Assembly (NCBI RefSeq): GCF_017303375.1 | Contig: NZ_JAFKOH010000002.1 | Coordinates: forward strand, 434,001-498,000 | DNA: 64,000 nucleotides | Direction of reading: 5' to 3' | Origin: Bacillus sp. NTK074B | Lineage (GTDB): Bacteria > Bacillota > Bacilli > Bacillales > Bacillaceae_B | Part shown: in pieces, positions 27,398 through 37,219 of the stretch | How positions within the stretch are numbered: position 1 is the stretch's first letter | Layout: every line of letters begins with the position of its first letter | Program-made: the position numbers and the translations under genes | The notes under the pieces: generated by a model | The model's input: only the letters and a program-made list of their open reading frames with translations | Database searches by the model: none | What the model was told of the DNA's origin: nothing

Positions 27398-29065
27398 ATG
27401 AAATTTGTAAAGAATGACCAAACCGCTGTATTTGCCCTTGGCGGTTTAGGTGAAATCGGTAAAAACACATACGGCGTACAATTCCAAGACGAAATTATTT
27501 TGATTGATGCAGGGATTAAATTCCCTGAGGACGAGCTGCTCGGTATCGATTACGTAATACCTGATTACACGTATCTCGTGAAAAATGCCGATAAGATCAA
27601 AGGTCTATTCGTGACTCACGGACACGAAGACCATATCGGTGGTATCCCATACTTACTGCGCGAATTAAACATTCCGATATACGGCGGAAAGCTCGCATTG
27701 GGATTGATCAAGAACAAGCTGGAAGAACACGGTCTGTTACGAAATGCGAAATTAAATGTCATCCAGGAAGATGATATCGTGAAATTCCGCAAAACATCCG
27801 TTACTTTCTTCAGAACAACACACAGCATTCCTGACTCTTACGGAATCGTTGTCAAAACACCACCTGGAAATGTCGTTCATACAGGTGACTTTAAATTTGA
27901 TTTCACTCCGGTTGGTGAACCAGCGAACTTAACCAAAATGGCTGAAATCGGAAAAGAAGGCGTCCTTTGTCTGCTCTCTGACAGCACTAATGCTGAGGTT
28001 CCAAACTTCACTATGTCAGAACGCAAAGTCGGAGAAAGCATCAATGATATTTTCCGCAAAGTGGACGGTCGTGTAATATTCGCAACTTTTGCTTCTAATA
28101 TTCACCGACTTCAACAAGTGGTTGAAGCAGCAGTCTTTCATAATCGAAAAGTCGCTGTTTTCGGTAGAAGTATGGAAGCGGCCATTACAATTGGACAAGA
28201 ATTAGGATATATCAGTGCACCTAAAGATACGTTCATTGAACACAACCAGATCAATCGCCTTCCAGCGAATGAAGTGGCTATTCTTTGTACCGGTTCTCAA
28301 GGTGAACCGATGGCTGCATTATCACGGATCGCAAACGGCACACACCGTCAGATTCAAATCCAGCCCGGTGACACCGTTGTATTCTCTTCTTCACCAATCC
28401 CGGGGAATACAATCAGTGTAAACCGTACAATCAATCTTTTGTATCGTGCCGGTGCAGAAGTCATCCACGGACCATTAAGTGATATTCATACATCCGGTCA
28501 TGGTGGACAACAAGAGATGAAGCTGATGCTTCGTCTGATGAATCCAACCTTCTTCATGCCGATACACGGTGAGTTCCGTATGCAGAAGATGCACGCCCAG
28601 CTTGGAGTGGATTGTGGCGTCCAAGAAGAAAACTGCTTTATCATGGATAACGGCGAAGTACTTGCATTGAGCAATGATTCCGCCCAGGTAGCAGGGAAAA
28701 TCCCTTCTGGAAACGTCTATATTGATGGAAGCGGAATTGGTGATATCGGGAATATCGTCCTTCGTGACCGCCGTATTCTTTCAGAAGAAGGATTGGTCAT
28801 TGTGGTTGTTAGCATCGACATGAAGGATTTCAAGATTGCTTCAGGTCCGGATCTTATCTCAAGAGGGTTCGTGTACATGCGTGAATCAGGTGATCTTATC
28901 AATGAAGCGCAGATGCTTATTTCTAAACATCTGAACAAAGTTCTTGAAAGAAGAACCTCTCAATGGTCAGAAATCAAGAATGAAATCACAGATACTCTGG
29001 CTCCATTCTTATACGAAAAAACAAAGCGCCGTCCAATGATCTTACCGATCATCATGGAAGTGTGA
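27398..29065 (+). CDS. rnjA: Ribonuclease J1
   Basis: Beta-CASP metallo-beta-lactamase with both 5'-3' exonuclease and endonuclease activity, central to mRNA turnover and rRNA 5' maturation. The 555-residue product has the zinc motif HGHEDHIGG (H74, H76, D78, H79), HTGDFKFD (about 161-168), the beta-CASP histidine segment [11 protein letters not shown] and the C-terminal dimerisation domain. Length matches B. subtilis RnjA. SR1P, also encoded here, promotes the GapA-RNase J1 interaction in B. subtilis. Confidence 0.98.
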   Translation: MKFVKNDQTAVFALGGLGEIGKNTYGVQFQDEIILIDAGIKFPEDELLGIDYVIPDYTYLVKNADKIKGLFVTHGHEDHIGGIPYLLRELNIPIYGGKLALGLIKNKLEEHGLLRNAKLNVIQEDDIVKFRKTSVTFFRTTHSIPDSYGIVVKTPPGNVVHTGDFKFDFTPVGEPANLTKMAEIGKEGVLCLLSDSTNAEVPNFTMSERKVGESINDIFRKVDGRVIFATFASNIHRLQQVVEAAVFHNRKVAVFGRSMEAAITIGQELGYISAPKDTFIEHNQINRLPANEVAILCTGSQGEPMAALSRIANGTHRQIQIQPGDTVVFSSSPIPGNTISVNRTINLLYRAGAEVIHGPLSDIHTSGHGGQQEMKLMLRLMNPTFFMPIHGEFRMQKMHAQLGVDCGVQEENCFIMDNGEVLALSNDSAQVAGKIPSGNVYIDGSGIGDIGNIVLRDRRILSEEGLVIVVVSIDMKDFKIASGPDLISRGFVYMRESGDLINEAQMLISKHLNKVLERRTSQWSEIKNEITDTLAPFLYEKTKRRPMILPIIMEV

Positions 29066-29069
29066 TAAT

Positions 29070-29103
29070 AAGAAGAGGCTGACCAAGTGGTCAGCCTCTT
29101 CTT
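29070..29103. terminator. Terminator between rnjA and ktrC
   Basis: 16-bp perfect stem AAGAAGAGGCTGACCA with loop AG; convergent genes. Confidence 0.93.
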
Positions 29104-29108
29104 TCATA

Positions 29109-29765
29109 TTATAAAACTTTTTTCTCGAATCGGTTAATATCCGTATCGGCCCCAATAACGATGAGGATGTCCCCTACCCGTATCTGTTCATCCGCCTGAG
29201 GGGAAACAATGATATCTTTTTCCCTTTTAATTGCGACAATGTTAATTCCAAACTGGGCCCGGATATCTAGATCGATCAGGGAGTTTCCACTAAGATTTTC
29301 ATTTGCGACAATCTCCACGATCGAATGTTCGTCAGACAATTCAAGATAATCCAGTACATTATTAGAAATGATATTATGAGCAATCCTTCTTCCCATATCC
29401 CTCTCCGGATGCACGACTTGATTGGCCCCGATTTTCCTGAGTACTTTTTCATGATAATCATTTTGTGCTTTTACCGTAATTTTCTTTACTCCAATTTCCT
29501 TTAACATTAATGTCGTCAGGATACTCGACTGAATATCGTCGCCAATTGCGACAATCACATGGTCAAAATTACGGATCCCGAGGCTCTTCAATACGGATTC
29601 ATCCGTAGAATCTGCGACTACCGCATGTGAAGCAATGGAAGAGAACTCATTCACTTTATCTTCATCCTGGTCGATAGCCATGACTTCCATTCCCTGATCT
29701 GTCAAAGAACGTACAATACTGCCTCCGAACCGGCCCAATCCTATTACTACAAACTCTTTTTTCAC
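29109..29765 (-). CDS. ktrC: KtrC, RCK regulatory subunit of a potassium channel
   Basis: Cytoplasmic gating ring protein of the Ktr potassium uptake system, 218 residues. N-terminal RCK_N domain: VIGLGRFGGSIV (about 7-18) binds ATP/ADP or NAD, ending at VVHPERDMGRRIA. The C-terminal RCK_C (TrkA-C) domain (about 135-215), DILIVIGADTDINRFE, is the c-di-AMP-binding module in the family. The membrane partner (KtrD) is not nearby, as in B. subtilis where ktrC (ykqB) is unlinked. RBS GCGGGGGGATAATAGGTG. Confidence 0.93.
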   Translation of the reverse strand: MKKEFVVIGLGRFGGSIVRSLTDQGMEVMAIDQDEDKVNEFSSIASHAVVADSTDESVLKSLGIRNFDHVIVAIGDDIQSSILTTLMLKEIGVKKITVKAQNDYHEKVLRKIGANQVVHPERDMGRRIAHNIISNNVLDYLELSDEHSIVEIVANENLSGNSLIDLDIRAQFGINIVAIKREKDIIVSPQADEQIRVGDILIVIGADTDINRFEKKVL

Positions 29766-29814
29766 CTATTATCCCCCCGCAGTCTCTATACACTATATTT
29801 TAGCATAAAAAAAA

Positions 29815-29834
29815 GGAGAAAATGAAATTTCTCC
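29815..29834 (-). terminator. Terminator after cydB
   Basis: Minus strand GGAGAAA / TTTCTCC followed by T8. Confidence 0.75.
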
Positions 29835-29871
29835 CTTCCCTTTTTGTGTTTTCTCCGGGGCATCTTCCAGG

Positions 29872-30885
29872 TTACTTGTTCCCTTTTACATAATCTGCAT
29901 CAAATAAGAACAGCCTCATTAAAAGATAGAGGGACGGAATCAGAAGCAGCAGTCCAGCAATGAAAACGATAACAAGTGCCATCCCCATGGTTGGATTTGT
30001 AACGCTTGTTTCAATCGTGATAAAAGGCTTCAGGATGTACGGTAAATGAGACGCACCATATCCAAAGAAGGCAAAGAAGAATTGAAGCATGACAAGGGTA
30101 AAAGCCATCCCGAAAAGTTTCCTTCTATAAATGAGAAGCGACGCACCAAGGAAGCATAGTAGAGACAGCCCGAACATCCACCAAATATCGATGGCGCTGG
30201 TGAAATGCTCAGGATTATGTTCTCTCAAGGATACAAACACAAGTAAACTCGCCAATATAGTTGGAGGGCTCCAGAATAATGAAAAGTTTCTAAGCTCCTC
30301 CCTTGAATCCATATCCCCTGCCCGATTGGCATAATAGGTCAGAAACGTCGCACTGATGAATAAAACCGATACAATTGAGAGAACCACAACGCTCCATGAA
30401 TATGGGCTGGTAAAAAGCTCCCTTGCAAGGAATACGACCTTATCCCCACGCTCTTCCAAAAATCCACCTTCTGATATCGTCAAAGCCGTAGACAAGGACG
30501 CAGGGATTAGTAATCCTGTTGCTCCATAAAGAAACAGGTAGACGATGTTGTCTTTTGAGCCATAGTTTCCGAAAGCATAGAAGCTCCCCCTAATCGCAAG
30601 TAGTATGATGGCAATACTCCCCGGGAGCAATAAAGCCGTTCCATAATAATAGGCCGTGTCAGGAAAAAAACCGACCAATCCTACAAAAAAGAAGACAAAA
30701 AAGACATTCGTGACTTCCCAGACTGGAGATAGATATCGACTGATCAGCACATTCAGTGTGTGTTCTTTCCCTTTCATTCTGCCATAAAAGGCATAGAATC
30801 CGGCTCCGAAATCGATCGAAGCCACGATCAGATATCCATATAGAAAAATCCATAAGACGGTAATCCCCAAGATTTCCAAACTCAT
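29872..30885 (-). CDS. cydB: Cytochrome bd oxidase subunit II
   Basis: Eight-helix membrane partner of CydA, 337 residues. The start LEILGITVLWIFLYGYLIVASIDFGAG contains the family FxDFG-like segment, and SRYLSPVWEVTNVFFVFFFVGLVGFFPD (about 49-76) the second conserved region. It begins 44 bases after the cydA stop. No cydCD haem/thiol exporter genes follow, so either they lie elsewhere or this is the YthAB-type oxidase, which also lacks them. GGAGGAAAGGGT precedes ATG 30885. Confidence 0.93.
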   Translation of the reverse strand: MSLEILGITVLWIFLYGYLIVASIDFGAGFYAFYGRMKGKEHTLNVLISRYLSPVWEVTNVFFVFFFVGLVGFFPDTAYYYGTALLLPGSIAIILLAIRGSFYAFGNYGSKDNIVYLFLYGATGLLIPASLSTALTISEGGFLEERGDKVVFLARELFTSPYSWSVVVLSIVSVLFISATFLTYYANRAGDMDSREELRNFSLFWSPPTILASLLVFVSLREHNPEHFTSAIDIWWMFGLSLLCFLGASLLIYRRKLFGMAFTLVMLQFFFAFFGYGASHLPYILKPFITIETSVTNPTMGMALVIVFIAGLLLLIPSLYLLMRLFLFDADYVKGNK

Positions 30886-30929
30886 ACCCTTTCCTCCCTC
30901 AAAACAAAATCAAATAGCTGTATCTAAAA

Positions 30930-32267
30930 CTAACTCGCTTTCTTAGGAAAGCGTTGCTCCAACTCAGCTTCTGCAGGCTTGTTTTTAAACATTTTTATTA
31001 ATACAATCACACATAAGATGCCAAGCAGTATATAGAGACCCACAAACAGTGCGAACGTTAGGCCAACTCCATCTGCCTTTGTCGCTGCCTCTGCCACCTT
31101 CATATAACCACGCAGTATCCATGGCTGGCGGCCAACTTCTGCATAAATCCAGCCGAATTCGATGGCAAGCATCGCCAAGGGTCCACTCGCAACAATTCCC
31201 CACAATAACGGCTTATTCCACTCATTCCGTTTCTTCCACTTCCAGAACAGAATAAATACTGATGCAATGAAGATACTGTAAAATCCGATTGAAACCATCA
31301 GATCAAATAAATAATGGACCCATAAAGGGGGGCGTTCATCTTCTGGAAATTCATTCAAACCAATGACTTCTGTATCAAATGAACTTCCAGCAAGGAAGCT
31401 GAGGAAACCAGGTAAACGGATTTCATTGTGAACTTCATTGTTTTCATCCAGCGTTCCAAAAACAATCAGATCGGCATTCTTTTCCGACTCGAAATGCCAC
31501 TCTGCCGCAGCCAGCTTTTCAGGCTGGTACTCTGCCAGGAATTTGGCCGACAAGTCTCCTGCCAATGCTGAGCCAAAAGCAAAAATCAGTGCAGATACCA
31601 TAGTCAGACGAAGGGCTTTCTTATGATAGTCCCCACCTTTTTTACGAAGTATCGCAAATGCTGTGATTGCAGCTAATATGAGGGCTGATGTTAAGTATGC
31701 AGTCGTCAAAACATGAAATACTTTAGTGGGTGTCGCCGGATTTAACATCGCGGCAATCGGATCGATATTGATCGCCTTTCCATCTTTTAATTCAAATCCT
31801 TGCGGTGTATTCATGAACGCATTCACCGTCGTAATGAACAGGGCGGAAGCGGAAGAACCGATCATTACCGGAATCGTCAGCAGCCAGTGGATCCACTTAT
31901 TCTTAAATCGATCCCACGTATAAAGGTAAATCCCCAAAAAGATTGCCTCAAAGAAAAACGCAAATGTTTCCATGAATAAAGGCAGGGCGATCACCTGTCC
32001 GGCTACCTGCATAAACGATGGCCATAACAGGGACAACTGCAATCCTATGGCTGTTCCGGTCACGACCCCGACAGCAACCGTAATGGTAAATCCCCTCGCC
32101 CATCTCCGCGCGAGCAAAAGATAATGAGGATCATTCCGCTTGATCCCCATAAACTCGGCTATCGAAATCATGATTGGAACCCCTACCCCAATCGTTGCAA
32201 AAATGATATGAAATGCGAGGGTTGTCGATGTGAGCATCCTACTTAAAATCACACTATCCAAAACCAT
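30930..32267 (-). CDS. cydA: Cytochrome bd oxidase subunit I
   Basis: Quinol-oxidising subunit with haems b558, b595 and d, 445 residues in nine helices. Ligand histidine at about 20 (TLAFHIIFA), LFMETFAFFFEA (about 97-108) with the haem-site glutamates, and GRQPWI (about 384-389) are present. The short quinol loop puts it in the compact class that includes Gram-positive and cyanide-insensitive-type oxidases. It uses oxygen at low tension without proton pumping. Expression is probably under Rex, given the operator at 32385-32402. B. subtilis has two such pairs, cydAB and ythAB; sequence alone does not decide. Confidence 0.94.
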   Translation of the reverse strand: MVLDSVILSRMLTSTTLAFHIIFATIGVGVPIMISIAEFMGIKRNDPHYLLLARRWARGFTITVAVGVVTGTAIGLQLSLLWPSFMQVAGQVIALPLFMETFAFFFEAIFLGIYLYTWDRFKNKWIHWLLTIPVMIGSSASALFITTVNAFMNTPQGFELKDGKAINIDPIAAMLNPATPTKVFHVLTTAYLTSALILAAITAFAILRKKGGDYHKKALRLTMVSALIFAFGSALAGDLSAKFLAEYQPEKLAAAEWHFESEKNADLIVFGTLDENNEVHNEIRLPGFLSFLAGSSFDTEVIGLNEFPEDERPPLWVHYLFDLMVSIGFYSIFIASVFILFWKWKKRNEWNKPLLWGIVASGPLAMLAIEFGWIYAEVGRQPWILRGYMKVAEAATKADGVGLTFALFVGLYILLGILCVIVLIKMFKNKPAEAELEQRFPKKAS

Positions 32268-32337
32268 TCTATACTCCCCCTACCGAATTACTTTTTAACG
32301 TAAACAGCTCTTTCTTCCTGTTTATCACTTATTGATC

Positions 32338-32366
32338 ATTATAAAACCTACAGGCGAGTTTGTGAA
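32338..32366 (-). promoter_or_regulatory. cydAB promoter
   Basis: Minus strand -35 TTCACA (32361-32366), 17-base spacer, -10 TATAAT (32338-32343). A second, degenerate Rex half-site (TTCACAA) overlaps the -35. Confidence 0.75.
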
Positions 32367-32384
32367 GTATTGAACATGAATGTT

Positions 32385-32402
32385 TTGTGACGTTTTTCAC
32401 AA
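32385..32402. promoter_or_regulatory. Rex operator upstream of cydAB
   Basis: TTGTGA-N6-TCACAA is a perfect 18-bp Rex site. Rex is released by NADH, so cydAB should rise when NADH/NAD+ is high, as known in B. subtilis. Confidence 0.9.
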
Positions 32403-32485
32403 AGTTTCATTTCTATGTGAGATTTGATTGAAGTTTTGTGGTAGTGAGTAGGTTCTTCCTTTGCCTTTTCCCTTTGAAGTAAGAT

Positions 32486-33320
32486 TCATCGCATTGTGGA
32501 GTTTACGAGTAGTAAGTAATCAAATATTGCCTGTCGATGAGCTGCTTTATCACATGCACCACAATTTTCACAGTACCATGAAGCCTTTTTTCGCACCATG
32601 CTTAAAATTTTCGCATTCTTTGCACCTCACACCAGGTAAAATCTCCTCATGATTTTCCCTGAATGGATTGTATGGTGAATGTGCCTTAAGAATAGAATTG
32701 GCAATCTTTTTAAGTTCTTTTAATTCAAGACCAGAATTAGAACGAGAGAAATCCTTTTTAATAGAAAGAAACTTAGCAACTAAATTTTCAATTCTAATCG
32801 CTTTGTCCGTTGTTTTAAGAAGTTGGTTAGAGGTTGATAGTAGTGATGAGGGGTTTGTAAAAACAACTAAGTAGTCAATCGGGAGAATAGGGAGTTTTTT
32901 CTTTTGAAGCCAATGGGTGAGGTGAATCATATTTCGATTCGCTTGGGAAATGGGGTTTGGAAAGCCGGTTACTTCTCCTTTATAATGTCGGGAAAATTGC
33001 TCGAACTCTGCTCCGAATTCCATTGCCCCAGCAATATTTTTGATTTCTAAGATTAATATAAATGTTTTGGTGAGAATCAGTGTATCGATTTGGAAGAAAG
33101 TCTTGCCTACGTGGATGCTTAAATCATTAAGGATCAGCATATGTGGATCATCTATCGTACTTAATTGTCGGTCTGCTTTACATTCACCATGATATCCTGC
33201 CCATGCTTTCAGTAAATTTTCTTCAGTCTTGGAACTAAGTGCGGAGTTTAGTGGCTGCCTCCTTAAATAGGCTTCAAAATAGGGGATCATTAGGGGAATT
33301 TCTCTTTCTTTAATCAGCAA
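32486..33320 (-). pseudogene. NERD-domain protein, frameshifted before its zinc ribbon
   Basis: The open frame from TTG 33320 encodes 250 residues: a NERD (nuclease-related) domain at about 40-155 with KTFFQIDTLILTKTFILILEIKN, the D and E/K pattern of restriction-like nucleases, then CKEC and a stop at 32568. Just before the stop, in a run of six A (minus strand, 32586-32591), a shift of one base restores ASWYCENCGACDKAAHRQ and continues to 32486, supplying the second CxxC of a zinc ribbon. So the gene is broken, phase-variable, or has a sequencing error. NERD proteins are of uncertain role in DNA processing. Confidence 0.8.
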
Positions 33321-33410
33321 ACAATCATTCCTTTCGTTTTAGTCATTAATATTATTCTACATTCCTACTGAAATTCCCTTTATTTTTGGAATTTTACTGT
33401 TATCTATTTT

Positions 33411-33540
33411 TTATCGACCGTTAGGGAAATTTATCAACCGATATTTGGATTTATCGACCGAAAATCAGATTTATCAACCGTTTTTACATTATATCAACCT
33501 TATTTTCACAATACCGACCGTTCCGCAAAATCCGACAAAT
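33411..33540. repeat. Array of six to seven 20-bp-spaced repeats, core TTTATCRACC
   Basis: Units begin at 33411, 33431, 33451, 33471, 33491, 33511 and, degenerate, 33531, exactly 20 bp apart. The ten-base core is conserved with A and G alternating in the first four, and the other ten bases vary. It lies upstream of the NERD gene. Confidence 0.75.
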
Positions 33541-33595
33541 TCCTCCGATCCTCACAGCTTTCATCCTTCCACCCCACCCCACAACCGAAAAAAAC

Positions 33596-33613
33596 CCCAC
33601 ACACCAGTGCAGG
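33596..33613 (-). terminator. Terminator of the ABC exporter operon
   Basis: Minus strand CCCTGCAC / GTGTGGGG followed by T7. Confidence 0.8.
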
Positions 33614-33630
33614 GTCCCTCAAACTATAAC

Positions 33631-35454
33631 TCACATCGCTTCCAGCATCCTGAACTGAGATTTCACCAGTGCAAAATAATCACCTTGCTGATCCATTAAT
33701 TCATCATGGTTCCCGGACTCTTTAATCTTTCCGTTTTCAAGGACAAAGATATTATCGGATTCACGGATTGTGGACAGACGGTGAGCGATGATGATCGCTG
33801 TTCTACCGTTCAATAATTGCTTCAGGGCATTTTGAATCTTGACTTCAGTTTCGGTGTCGATGGATGCCGTCGCTTCATCCAGAATAATGATGCGCGGGTT
33901 CGCCAGCAGGGCACGTGCGAAGGACAATAATTGTCGTTCACCTACAGATAATACATTCCCCCGTTCCTCGACTTCGGTTTCGTACCCGCTGGACAGCTTT
34001 TCGATGAATTCATTGGCACCGATTGCTTCAGCTGCCTTTATGACCTCTTCATCGGATGCATCAGGGCGTCCGAACCGGATATTTTCCATGATCGTCCCGG
34101 AAAAGATGAAGGTATCCTGCAAAACGATGCTGATTTGATTTCGTAAACTTGAAACGGATGCATCTCGAAGGTTCACTCCGTCGATTTTCACAATTCCGTT
34201 AGTAGGGTCATAGAACCTGCTTATGAGGTTAGCAATTGTCGTCTTTCCTGATCCTGTATGTCCGACTAATGCAACGGTTTGGCCAGCTTTCATTTCAAGA
34301 TTAATATTCCGAAGCGCTTTTCTTTTATCATCATATGAGAATTCTACATTTTCAAACTGAATTCCCCCTTTGATGTCCGTCAGATTCAAGGCGTTTGTCT
34401 TTTCATTAACTATCGGCTGTTCATCCAGGAATTCGAATATGCGTTCTGATGAAGCCATCCCGATCAATAGCTGATTGTATACTTGACCGAGTCTTGATAT
34501 CGGCTCCCAGAACATTCCCAAATAGAATGCGAACGACACGAATTCACCAAGTTCCAGTGAACCATTTTGAATCAGATGGGCACCGAACCAGATGAGTACC
34601 GCCGTCCCGATGGCGTTCGTCAATTCCACGAGAGGTCGGAACATGGCATTCTTCTTTGTCGCCGTTCTCCAGCTATCGAAGTTTTCAGAATTGACTCCAT
34701 CAAAAAACGCCATGTTTTCTTTTTCCTGTGTAAACGATTGAGTCACCCGGATTCCCTGGATACTTTCATTAAGATGGGAATTAAGCTTCGACTGCTTAAG
34801 GCGAACCATCTGCCAGGATCTGCGGATGTTTTTACGCAAGCTTGTCGAAATGAAGAACATGACTGGTAAAATAACCATGACGGCAAGTGTCAATTCTGGG
34901 CTTAATGTAAAGAGAATCACGATGATTCCTATGAGCAGAATGATGTCCATCAGAAGATTGATGACTCCATTTGTAAATAGCTCTTGCAGGGAGTTTATGT
35001 CATTCATGATCCGCACAAGGATCGAACCTGCGGAACGCTGATCAAAGAAACGATGAGAAAGCCACTGTACATGGCTGAATAGATGTTTTCTTAAGTCATA
35101 AATCACTCCCTGACCAAGTTGATTCATCCACTTGATCCTGAGGACGTTTGCCACATAATTCAGTACATAAAGCCCGGCAATGACCCCTACAAGTGTGAAT
35201 AGGAGATTCCCATCTTTCTGCCTGATTGCTTTATCAAGTGTATAGACACCGATCAGAACCGGGATGATCAGCCTGACAGCTGTTGTGATCAGGACGGTAA
35301 TGATGGACAATGGCAACAGTTTCTTTGAATAAGGTTTTAAGTATGTCAATAACCGATAGAGCTGCTCCCAGTTGAACGGCTTGTCTATCACCTGGTCTGT
35401 CGAATAGTGGAATCGGCTCAGTATATTTTTATTTTGTTTTTTTCTCTTACTCAA
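33631..35454 (-). CDS. yknV: Heterodimeric ABC exporter half, consensus-Walker B subunit (YknV-like)
   Basis: Type IV ABC half-transporter of 607 residues: six membrane helices (about 40-330), then a nucleotide-binding domain with Walker A GHTGSGKT, Q-loop, signature changed to LSVGE, Walker B plus catalytic glutamate ILDEATASID and the H-loop AHRLSTI. It follows its partner by ten bases. The changed signature pairs in trans with the partner's altered Walker B to form a degenerate site, as in BmrCD. Size and order resemble B. subtilis yknU-yknV, but the substrate is unknown; multidrug or lipid export is likely. Confidence 0.85.
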   Translation of the reverse strand: MSKRKKQNKNILSRFHYSTDQVIDKPFNWEQLYRLLTYLKPYSKKLLPLSIITVLITTAVRLIIPVLIGVYTLDKAIRQKDGNLLFTLVGVIAGLYVLNYVANVLRIKWMNQLGQGVIYDLRKHLFSHVQWLSHRFFDQRSAGSILVRIMNDINSLQELFTNGVINLLMDIILLIGIIVILFTLSPELTLAVMVILPVMFFISTSLRKNIRRSWQMVRLKQSKLNSHLNESIQGIRVTQSFTQEKENMAFFDGVNSENFDSWRTATKKNAMFRPLVELTNAIGTAVLIWFGAHLIQNGSLELGEFVSFAFYLGMFWEPISRLGQVYNQLLIGMASSERIFEFLDEQPIVNEKTNALNLTDIKGGIQFENVEFSYDDKRKALRNINLEMKAGQTVALVGHTGSGKTTIANLISRFYDPTNGIVKIDGVNLRDASVSSLRNQISIVLQDTFIFSGTIMENIRFGRPDASDEEVIKAAEAIGANEFIEKLSSGYETEVEERGNVLSVGERQLLSFARALLANPRIIILDEATASIDTETEVKIQNALKQLLNGRTAIIIAHRLSTIRESDNIFVLENGKIKESGNHDELMDQQGDYFALVKSQFRMLEAM

Positions 35455-35464
35455 TGGTCCTCAC

Positions 35465-37219
35465 CTACCCTTCCTGAGTTTGTAATATTTTTTTCTGGTC
35501 TTTGTATTGGATGTCGTAGATTCTCTGGTATGGTCCGTTATTACTCAGTAAGTAATCATGAACGCCTCTTTCTACCACTTTTCCGTTTTCAAGGACAAGG
35601 ATTTCATCCGCATGCTTCAGAGAAGAAATGCGGTGCGCGATGATAAAAGTCGTTCGATCAGACATGACTTCTTTCAGCGCTTTTTGAATCCTGAATTCAG
35701 TTTCCATGTCCACGGCACTTGTGGCATCATCCAGTATCAGAATTGACGGGTCCGTACAGATGGCACGTGCGATGGCAATCCGCTGTTTCTGACCTCCTGA
35801 AAGACCTAATCCCCTTTCACCCAACCTTGTTTCATAGCCGTCAGGAAGTTCAGTAATGAAATCATGGGCTTCTGCCCTTTTGGCCGCTTCAATGACTTCC
35901 TCCATGGACGCTTCCGGCCGACCATAGGAGATATTGGCTCTGATTGTGGAAGAGAACAGAAATGATTCTTGCAGAACAAAACCGATATTTCGACGTAGTG
36001 ACTTCAGTGAGTAATCTTTTACATCCATTCCATCAATGAGGATCTCACCTTCTTCAGGTTCATAGAAACGCGTAATCAGCTGGGTGATACTTGTTTTCCC
36101 AGAACCTGTTGCCCCGATCAGCCCGATGACCTTACCGGGTTCCACTTTAAAGGAAATGTCCTCTAGGGCTGCTTCATCATGCACAGTGTAATTCAGTGAT
36201 ACATGGTTGAACTCCACTTCACCTTTCATTCGATCGACATGAATGACATCGCTATGATCTTTAATCTTTTCATCCACTTCGAGAATTTCCAGTAACCGTT
36301 CTCCTGATGCCTTTGATTGGGAGAATAGATTGATCGTGAATCCAAGATTCATGATTGGCCAGATGATATACCAAACCAGGCTGTAAAATGCGACAAGCTC
36401 TCCTGGTTGAAGATTGCCGTTCATCACCAAATACCCTCCGTATGCAAGTAGTGTCACCACACTCACATTGCCCAAAAACTCCATCAGTGGAAAGTATTTC
36501 GCCCAGATATCTGAGGTGAACAGATATTTATCTTTATAATCACCGTTAGACCGGTTAAATTTAGTGATTTGAAAATCTTCCCGGGACAATGATTTCACGG
36601 TATTGATACCTGAAATATTTTCCTGAACATTCGTGTTCAGTTTACCGAAAGACTTCCTTATTCCCCTGAAGGCAGGGTGGACTGCCTTATCGAATTTGTA
36701 CACGGCAATGGCAAGAAACGGCAAGGAAATCAACGTGACAAATGTCAAGGATGGAGAATAGTAGAACATCACCCCAAAGCTGACCGTCACCAGCATGAAA
36801 AAGCGGAGCAATTCTGTGAAACCAAAAGATAAGAAAAAACGGAAGGCTTCTACATCCGCCGTCAACCGTGACATCAAATCACCAGTTTTGGCATTATCAT
36901 AATAGCTGAATGGGAGAAACTGAAGCTTCTCATACAACTCGTTTCTCAGACGATAGACAGATGTAATACCGAATAAATCTCCATTGTATTGTTGAATAAA
37001 GGTAGCGATGCCTTTTAGTACCATGATGGTGATGAAGCCAAATGCCAAATATGGGATCCACCCATATTCCCCTTGCAATATGACATCGTCGATGGTTATC
37101 TGCAGGATCATCGGATAAACCACTGTGATGCCTGTAACAAAGATCAAAAAGATCATTGAAATGATAAAATGCTTTTTATAAGGCCAATAAAAGGCTTTCA
37201 GTTTTTTAAATGTATCCAT
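35465..37219 (-). CDS. yknU: Heterodimeric ABC exporter half, degenerate-Walker B subunit (YknU-like)
   Basis: First gene of the pair, 584 residues. Six membrane helices (about 18-310), then an ATPase with Walker A GATGSGKT, intact signature LSGGQKQR, Walker B ILDDATSAVD in which aspartate replaces the catalytic glutamate, and AHRISSL. Together with the partner this gives one consensus and one degenerate ATP site, the hallmark of heterodimeric exporters of the BmrC/BmrD and YheH/YheI type. ATG 37219 follows GGGGAGAGGGATT. No regulator or leader peptide of the bmrB kind is obvious upstream. Confidence 0.85.
   Translation of the reverse strand: MDTFKKLKAFYWPYKKHFIISMIFLIFVTGITVVYPMILQITIDDVILQGEYGWIPYLAFGFITIMVLKGIATFIQQYNGDLFGITSVYRLRNELYEKLQFLPFSYYDNAKTGDLMSRLTADVEAFRFFLSFGFTELLRFFMLVTVSFGVMFYYSPSLTFVTLISLPFLAIAVYKFDKAVHPAFRGIRKSFGKLNTNVQENISGINTVKSLSREDFQITKFNRSNGDYKDKYLFTSDIWAKYFPLMEFLGNVSVVTLLAYGGYLVMNGNLQPGELVAFYSLVWYIIWPIMNLGFTINLFSQSKASGERLLEILEVDEKIKDHSDVIHVDRMKGEVEFNHVSLNYTVHDEAALEDISFKVEPGKVIGLIGATGSGKTSITQLITRFYEPEEGEILIDGMDVKDYSLKSLRRNIGFVLQESFLFSSTIRANISYGRPEASMEEVIEAAKRAEAHDFITELPDGYETRLGERGLGLSGGQKQRIAIARAICTDPSILILDDATSAVDMETEFRIQKALKEVMSDRTTFIIAHRISSLKHADEILVLENGKVVERGVHDYLLSNNGPYQRIYDIQYKDQKKILQTQEG

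Noticed and set aside
33411-33540. CRISPR array
   Set aside because: Repeats of 10 bp at 20-bp spacing are far too short and no cas genes are present.
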